From positions 16,888 to 80,887 of the forward strand of contig NXFV01000185.1 of NCBI GenBank assembly GCA_002803225.1: a stretch of 64,000 bases of DNA. Reading direction: 5' to 3'. Positions 60,208-64,000 of this stretch are shown one piece after another. The position numbers and the translations under genes are program-made. The first letter of the stretch is position 1; each line of letters begins with the position of its first letter. This DNA comes from Gamarada debralockiae (lineage: Eukaryota; Ascomycota; Leotiomycetes; Helotiales; Hyphodiscaceae). A model generated the notes under the pieces. It had not been told where the DNA came from, did not search any database, and saw only the letters and a list, made by a program, of their open reading frames with translations.

Positions 60208-60657
60208 CAATCAAAGTCCGCTAGTTTTTCCCGCTAGCTTCGTGGCTGCACTTAGTGAGGTAAGAAATAACACAGTTTGAGTAGCATAGTATAGAACTAA
60301 TAAAGGTTTAGAGGCCGGTTACTGGCGGCTGCGTGGGACCCGGTAACGGAGCGGGTAGACGGAAGGTAGCCTAGTTGGTAATCCTGTGTCAATATTTTAC
60401 CCCCCTTATTTATTACTCAAGTTGCTCTCCAAGAAAGTTCATGGTATCAAAATGTAAAATTATCGAAGGTCTATTTTCTTTATGTGGGAAACAGGATAGA
60501 CTTTACAATTCCCAAGTCTAAGCTACGTGCTGCCCACCCCTGCTATATGAGTGTCGATTTGACAATGGCAGGAGGCAAATACATATGATGAACGCCTGAC
60601 TCCATCTCCATGTGATCTGATACTCGTGATGCTCAAATCCATTGGACCAAGAAAAGC
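60208..60657. other. Intergenic between sidA and the CoA-transferase
   Basis: 450 bases holding the CoA-transferase promoter and the sidA 3' end. A near-consensus GATA-type site ATCTGATAC lies at about 60616. Otherwise nothing recognisable. Confidence 0.45.
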
Positions 60658-62276
60658 TCACGCGAGCTGCTCCCGGAAAACGCTGTTCACCAATTCTCCA
60701 CCCCGGACTGCCAGAATAGAGAGAAGGGTATCGCTCAGCTGTGACAATGTAAGTAATTACCCAACATCAGGGTATGAGTGAAACTTACTCCATGAGTTCC
60801 CTCATTGCATCCCTGAAGCCAAATCCCGGCCTCCCGCGTGATCTTCTTCTCGTCATACTGGACCCGATAATCCCTGGCTACAGGGAAGTTGCCTTCCTTC
60901 GCAAGATCAGCCGGAAGCAGACCTCTGGTCTCAGAGAGCATGTCTTCGTGAGCATTCCTTCTGTAACCGGTTGCAGTGACCACATAATCAACCTCCAAAT
61001 CTTCCTCAATATGTTGATCCTCCTCTGATCGCTTGTCTTGAGGCAAGCCAAGCTTTAGCAAGACCCCTGAATCCGCTGTCTGCGTTGCAGAGGTAACTTC
61101 ACGATTGGAAATTACGCGGCATCTCCATTGTGCCTCGTCGGAGTTGCACAAACGCTGCATGTAGAGCTTCTCATACAGATGTTCGAGGAGCTCGAGACGG
61201 ACTACGCCATAGTTGGTACCTCGATCAAGGGCAATGGCAGCAGCTCTGTCAGATGGATTTTGGTTGTATATTCCGTCAACACGGTCTGGATCGAAAACTT
61301 CGTTGACACTGGACTTCGTTAATGCCATTTCTCCAAAACGGTGCAAATCACGTGATGATACGGGAAAGGGGGAGACTTACAAAGGACTGTCATCACTGGG
61401 TCTCAAGCTTGCACCCTTGATGACTAGTTTAACTTGAGAGTCTGGGAACCTTTCCCAAAGATCATTGAAGATCTCTGCCGCACTCTGCCCGCTGCCGACA
61501 ACCGCAAATCTAAGCGGTTTTCCAGCTTCCCTTTGCTGAATCTTGCGTATAGTGGTAGCGAATTGGCTTGAATGAGCAACATGTTTCAATCCTTGCAGAT
61601 TCTGGGGCACAACCGGTCGCCCGCCAACTGCAATCACAACATGCCTTGCTCGTCGTGTTACCATCTCCCTGTGCCGATCTCTTGCAATGACGGTGAAGCT
61701 GGTGATCTTTCCATCCCTGTTCTTCTCCCCAACTCTCACACCTTCAACTTCCATGCCGTAAGCAACCTTTCCTTCTCTCTCAAAGTGGCCGGCACACCAT
61801 CTCAAGTAGTCCTCGTATTCTACTCTCGTCGGCAAGAAAGTCCCCAAGTTGATGAATTGGTTCAGGCGGCCATTTTCAAAGAGGTAATTCAGGAATGTGA
61901 ACTTTGATCTGGGATCTCGAGGTGTGGCAAGGTCTTTCAAAAATGAAATTTGCATCTTGGCTCCTGGGAGTTGCATTCCTGCATGCCAGGCGAACTGAGG
62001 CTGCTTTTCAATGAAGAGAACTTTCGGTTGTAGGGATGATAGAGAAGGTTTACAAGCATCGTTGAGAGCAATTGCTATGGCGAGAGAGGCGGGACCGAAA
62101 CCAACGCAGAGGAGATCCAGGAGCTCATCCTGGGAGTGTGCTAGGTTACCGTTAGAGGTGTGGTTGTTGGTATGATCGTTCGTGCCCAGGCCTCCATTGG
62201 CCTCTGAGAACCCATTTCCAAGCAGACCCCTGCTCTCGTGAGCACCAGTGGTAGGGCTGATAGCAGAAGGGGCCAT
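60658..62276 (-). CDS. sidA: L-ornithine N5-monooxygenase (siderophore biosynthesis)
   Basis: FAD/NADPH-dependent hydroxylase of 498 aa, the committed step of hydroxamate siderophore synthesis (N5-hydroxyornithine). Exons 61381-62276, 60789-61308, 60658-60738. Visible motifs are the FAD-binding LLCVGFGPASLAIA (about 56-69), the substrate-region FIEKQPQFAWHAGMQLPGAK, KMQISFLKDLATPRDP, the NADPH-binding VVGSGQSAAEIF (about 258-269) and the D/ATGY motif VDYVVTATGYRRNA near the C-terminus. The ending GLSDTLLSILAVRGGELVNS exists only after splicing the 50-nt last intron. The N-terminal 50 residues are Asn/Gly/Ser-rich. The upstream region carries two perfect ATCTGATAA sites, the binding consensus of fungal iron-repressor GATA factors (SreA/Sre1/Urbs1), so iron repression is likely. 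Confidence 0.96.
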
Positions 62277-63375
62277 CTTGACTTCTCAATGCCACGGGGA
62301 ACCAGTACGTGACCAAAAACAGCAAAATCAGATGAACCACCCAAGGATGCCTTCCAGATTGTGCCACCGAATTTAAGAGGTCCTTTTTTCAACGAGACTA
62401 AGAAGTTTCCAGAGAGAATGTAGGAGCTTAGAAAGTAACGAAAACAGACACTTGTGTTGGGGAACCCTTCCTCGTTTGCCACCCTCCTAATCCAAAATGC
62501 CTGCACACGGTGTATCTCGAGACAAGCGTGTGCCTCCCCGAATTGAAGTCGAAAACTCTCTATCAATCTCCCGCGCACTTAAACCTTGAAGTGATGACAA
62601 GTACTCTTTCAATTGCCGTTGATTTGTTTCTTATTTGTCCCAAACAAATCACAGACTAAAAGATGGATGATAGGATCGGAGTTGAGAGATCGCAAAGTGA
62701 CGATGTTTGTGGGTACTTTGGTGTGGTGCCTATTTTGGTGGATGTGTATGGAATGACAGAAATATGTCTTCGCCGTCAAATAATTGGCTGAGAGCAATTG
62801 CCGCAGCTAAAACTTGTCGAAGGGGCCGTTCAATAAGTTAAATTCTTTGTGTTTAGATGAGAGAGTATTTGAGAAATTTGGAATGAAGTTGTTGAAGGAT
62901 CATTAGGTTATAAGTGATGTACAAATACACAATCAGCTGTCTCGCCGAGGCTGGTTTAGGACTCGTATGTTCGAGATCCGATGGAGAGACATTCTATTAA
63001 CTACAGTACCTGCATGTATCAGATGTTGTGGAATAATAGTTAATATAGTTTGCATACAGTACTAATCTCGAGTCCAGCATCCACTTGGTCGGGGTACAAG
63101 GGAAAAGACACTTGGAGCTGAAATTTTCTTGTCCGTCGGCATCTTCTCTATCGTTAGTGTGTAAGAGGGGTGAAAGTGACGCAAAGTAGTCATCTCTTGC
63201 ATATTATTTGCGTTCTTGCATGGGTAGTGAGATATAGTCTAATGAGATGATGTAGAGATCCATAGGGATAGACGCACATGGCCACGTAGCGGCACAATGT
63301 TGGTGGGAGGGATGGAAGAGGCAGGGAATAACGGTGACGCTAGCTGTAAGGAATTTCCTCCGAAGCCAAGGTTTC

Positions 63376-63384
63376 TTATCAGAT
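63376..63384 (-). promoter_or_regulatory. SreA/Sre1-type GATA site, 1.1 kb upstream of sidA
   Basis: TTATCAGAT on the plus strand, i.e. ATCTGATAA on the sidA strand, an exact match to the ATCWGATAA consensus known for iron-regulatory GATA repressors of siderophore genes. Function is inferred from position. Confidence 0.6.
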
Positions 63385-63561
63385 CCGTCCTGTAGCCGAT
63401 GGGGGGCGTCTTAGTGATTGCTGGGGTGTGAGTCAAGGAATCGCAAAAAATCCTCTCCCATGTGCCTCCCGGTACCGGAATTGGCGGGGTCGAGAACCTG
63501 ACTGAAAATAATTAAGAACGGCCGCAAAGTGGATCTCCATCTGCAGTATGCAAGGAAGAAG

Positions 63562-63570
63562 TTATCAGAT
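63562..63570 (-). promoter_or_regulatory. Second SreA/Sre1-type GATA site, 1.3 kb upstream of sidA
   Basis: A second exact ATCTGATAA on the minus strand, 186 bp from the first. Clustered sites strengthen the case for iron-dependent regulation, although they are far from the sidA start and could serve a gene to the right of the window. Confidence 0.6.
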
Positions 63571-63952
63571 GGAAAGATAAATCTGTCCTTTCCCAAATGG
63601 ACCATCAGGCACTGACGTGGAGGTCATTTGACGAGGAAAAAATGTGATTGATCACAACATCATGCATTCATCTGGAAGATTGGGAATCTCATCGCAGTAC
63701 TGTTACCTGTCTTCCTTCGTTTCACAGAGAGCCTTCTGGCATGTAAGAAGGACGAAAAGACACAGGAGTTGCTTGGTGATGTCTGCCCAACTTTTGTTGG
63801 GACGGTGGCGGTTGAGATTTCCAATTTTTACTCTGTTTTCTGGTTAGCCTGCACTACTTTCCTTGGCTATTCTGATATCGCCCTTTGTTTCCTTTTTTTG
63901 ATTGCTTTGGATTTGATCAGCATGTCAGTCTACCTGACAGCTTCCTCAGGGG

Positions 63953-63953
<1 letters not shown>

Positions 63954-64000
<47 letters not shown>
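63954..64000. repeat. Poly-T run at the window end
   Basis: 47 consecutive T up to the last base. It could be a contig end artefact, a long homopolymer, or the reverse of a poly-A tail of a retroposed sequence lying to the right. Confidence 0.9.

Larger units (their letters stand above)
62277..64000. other. Upstream region of sidA, no further gene
   Basis: 1724 bases with no supportable coding frame. It holds the sidA promoter, two perfect GATA-type iron-response sites (63562-63570 and 63376-63384), a near-match at about 63017, and ends in a poly-T run. Confidence 0.6.

Noticed and set aside
62960..62990. GTTCGAGATCC resembling a tRNA B box
   Set aside because: No paired arms and no terminator; chance similarity.
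1..64000. CRISPR arrays, bacterial operons or prophage
   Set aside because: The DNA is eukaryotic with introns; no regularly spaced repeats were seen.

Overview
The window reads as nuclear DNA of a filamentous ascomycete (Pezizomycotina, possibly a leotiomycete-like lineage; the class is inference). Introns are short, mostly 47-60 nt, with GTAAGT/GTATGT-type donors and GCTAAC-type branch sites. Protein families such as the Zn2Cys6 regulator, peroxisomal-type Lon, MATE transporter and SidA fit this. Gene models below were spliced by hand; wherever I give an exon list, the exon lengths sum to a whole number of codons.

Layout. 1-733: 3' end of eIF2B alpha. 1.3-2.4 kb: conserved hypothetical protein (-). 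3.9-7.0 kb: Zn2Cys6/PAS-like transcription factor (-) whose zinc cluster is split by an 8-nt microexon and a 1169-nt intron. 7.0-18.3 kb: an 11-kb stretch with no supportable gene. 18.3-34.2 kb: a dense block with peroxisomal-type Lon (-), MATE transporter (-), DUF202 membrane protein (+), a GMC oxidoreductase relic (-), radical-SAM PflA-like enzyme (-), MLH1 (+) and RPN1 (-). 34.5-38.5 kb: RIO2 kinase (+) and a two-RRM RNA-binding protein (-). 38.5-42.9 kb: a second gene-poor stretch with a small repeat/hairpin. 42.9-54.1 kb: NADPH-cytochrome P450 reductase (-) and the very large Furry/Tao3-type cell-morphogenesis protein (+). 54.5-62.3 kb: metabolic genes, namely a membrane ATP-grasp ligase (-), a divergent catechol-type O-methyltransferase (+) carrying a one-base frameshift, a class III CoA-transferase (-) and the siderophore L-ornithine N5-monooxygenase SidA (-). 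An inverted pair of tRNA-Thr(CGT)-like sequences lies inside this block. 62.3-64 kb: the sidA upstream region with two perfect ATCTGATAA iron-regulator sites, ending in a poly-T run.

Most genes are housekeeping and unrelated in function (translation control, proteasome, ribosome maturation, mismatch repair, peroxisomal quality control). The right end has the character of a metabolic locus: sidA commits ornithine to hydroxamate siderophores, and the neighbouring CoA-transferase, ATP-grasp and O-methyltransferase could be a small pathway. Their link to sidA is only positional.

The observations most worth a second look are the microexon/long-intron architecture of the regulator, the unusual C-terminus of the Lon protease, the GC-AG introns, the frameshifted O-methyltransferase beside an ATP-grasp ligase, the tRNA-Thr-like inverted pair and the SreA-type sites.
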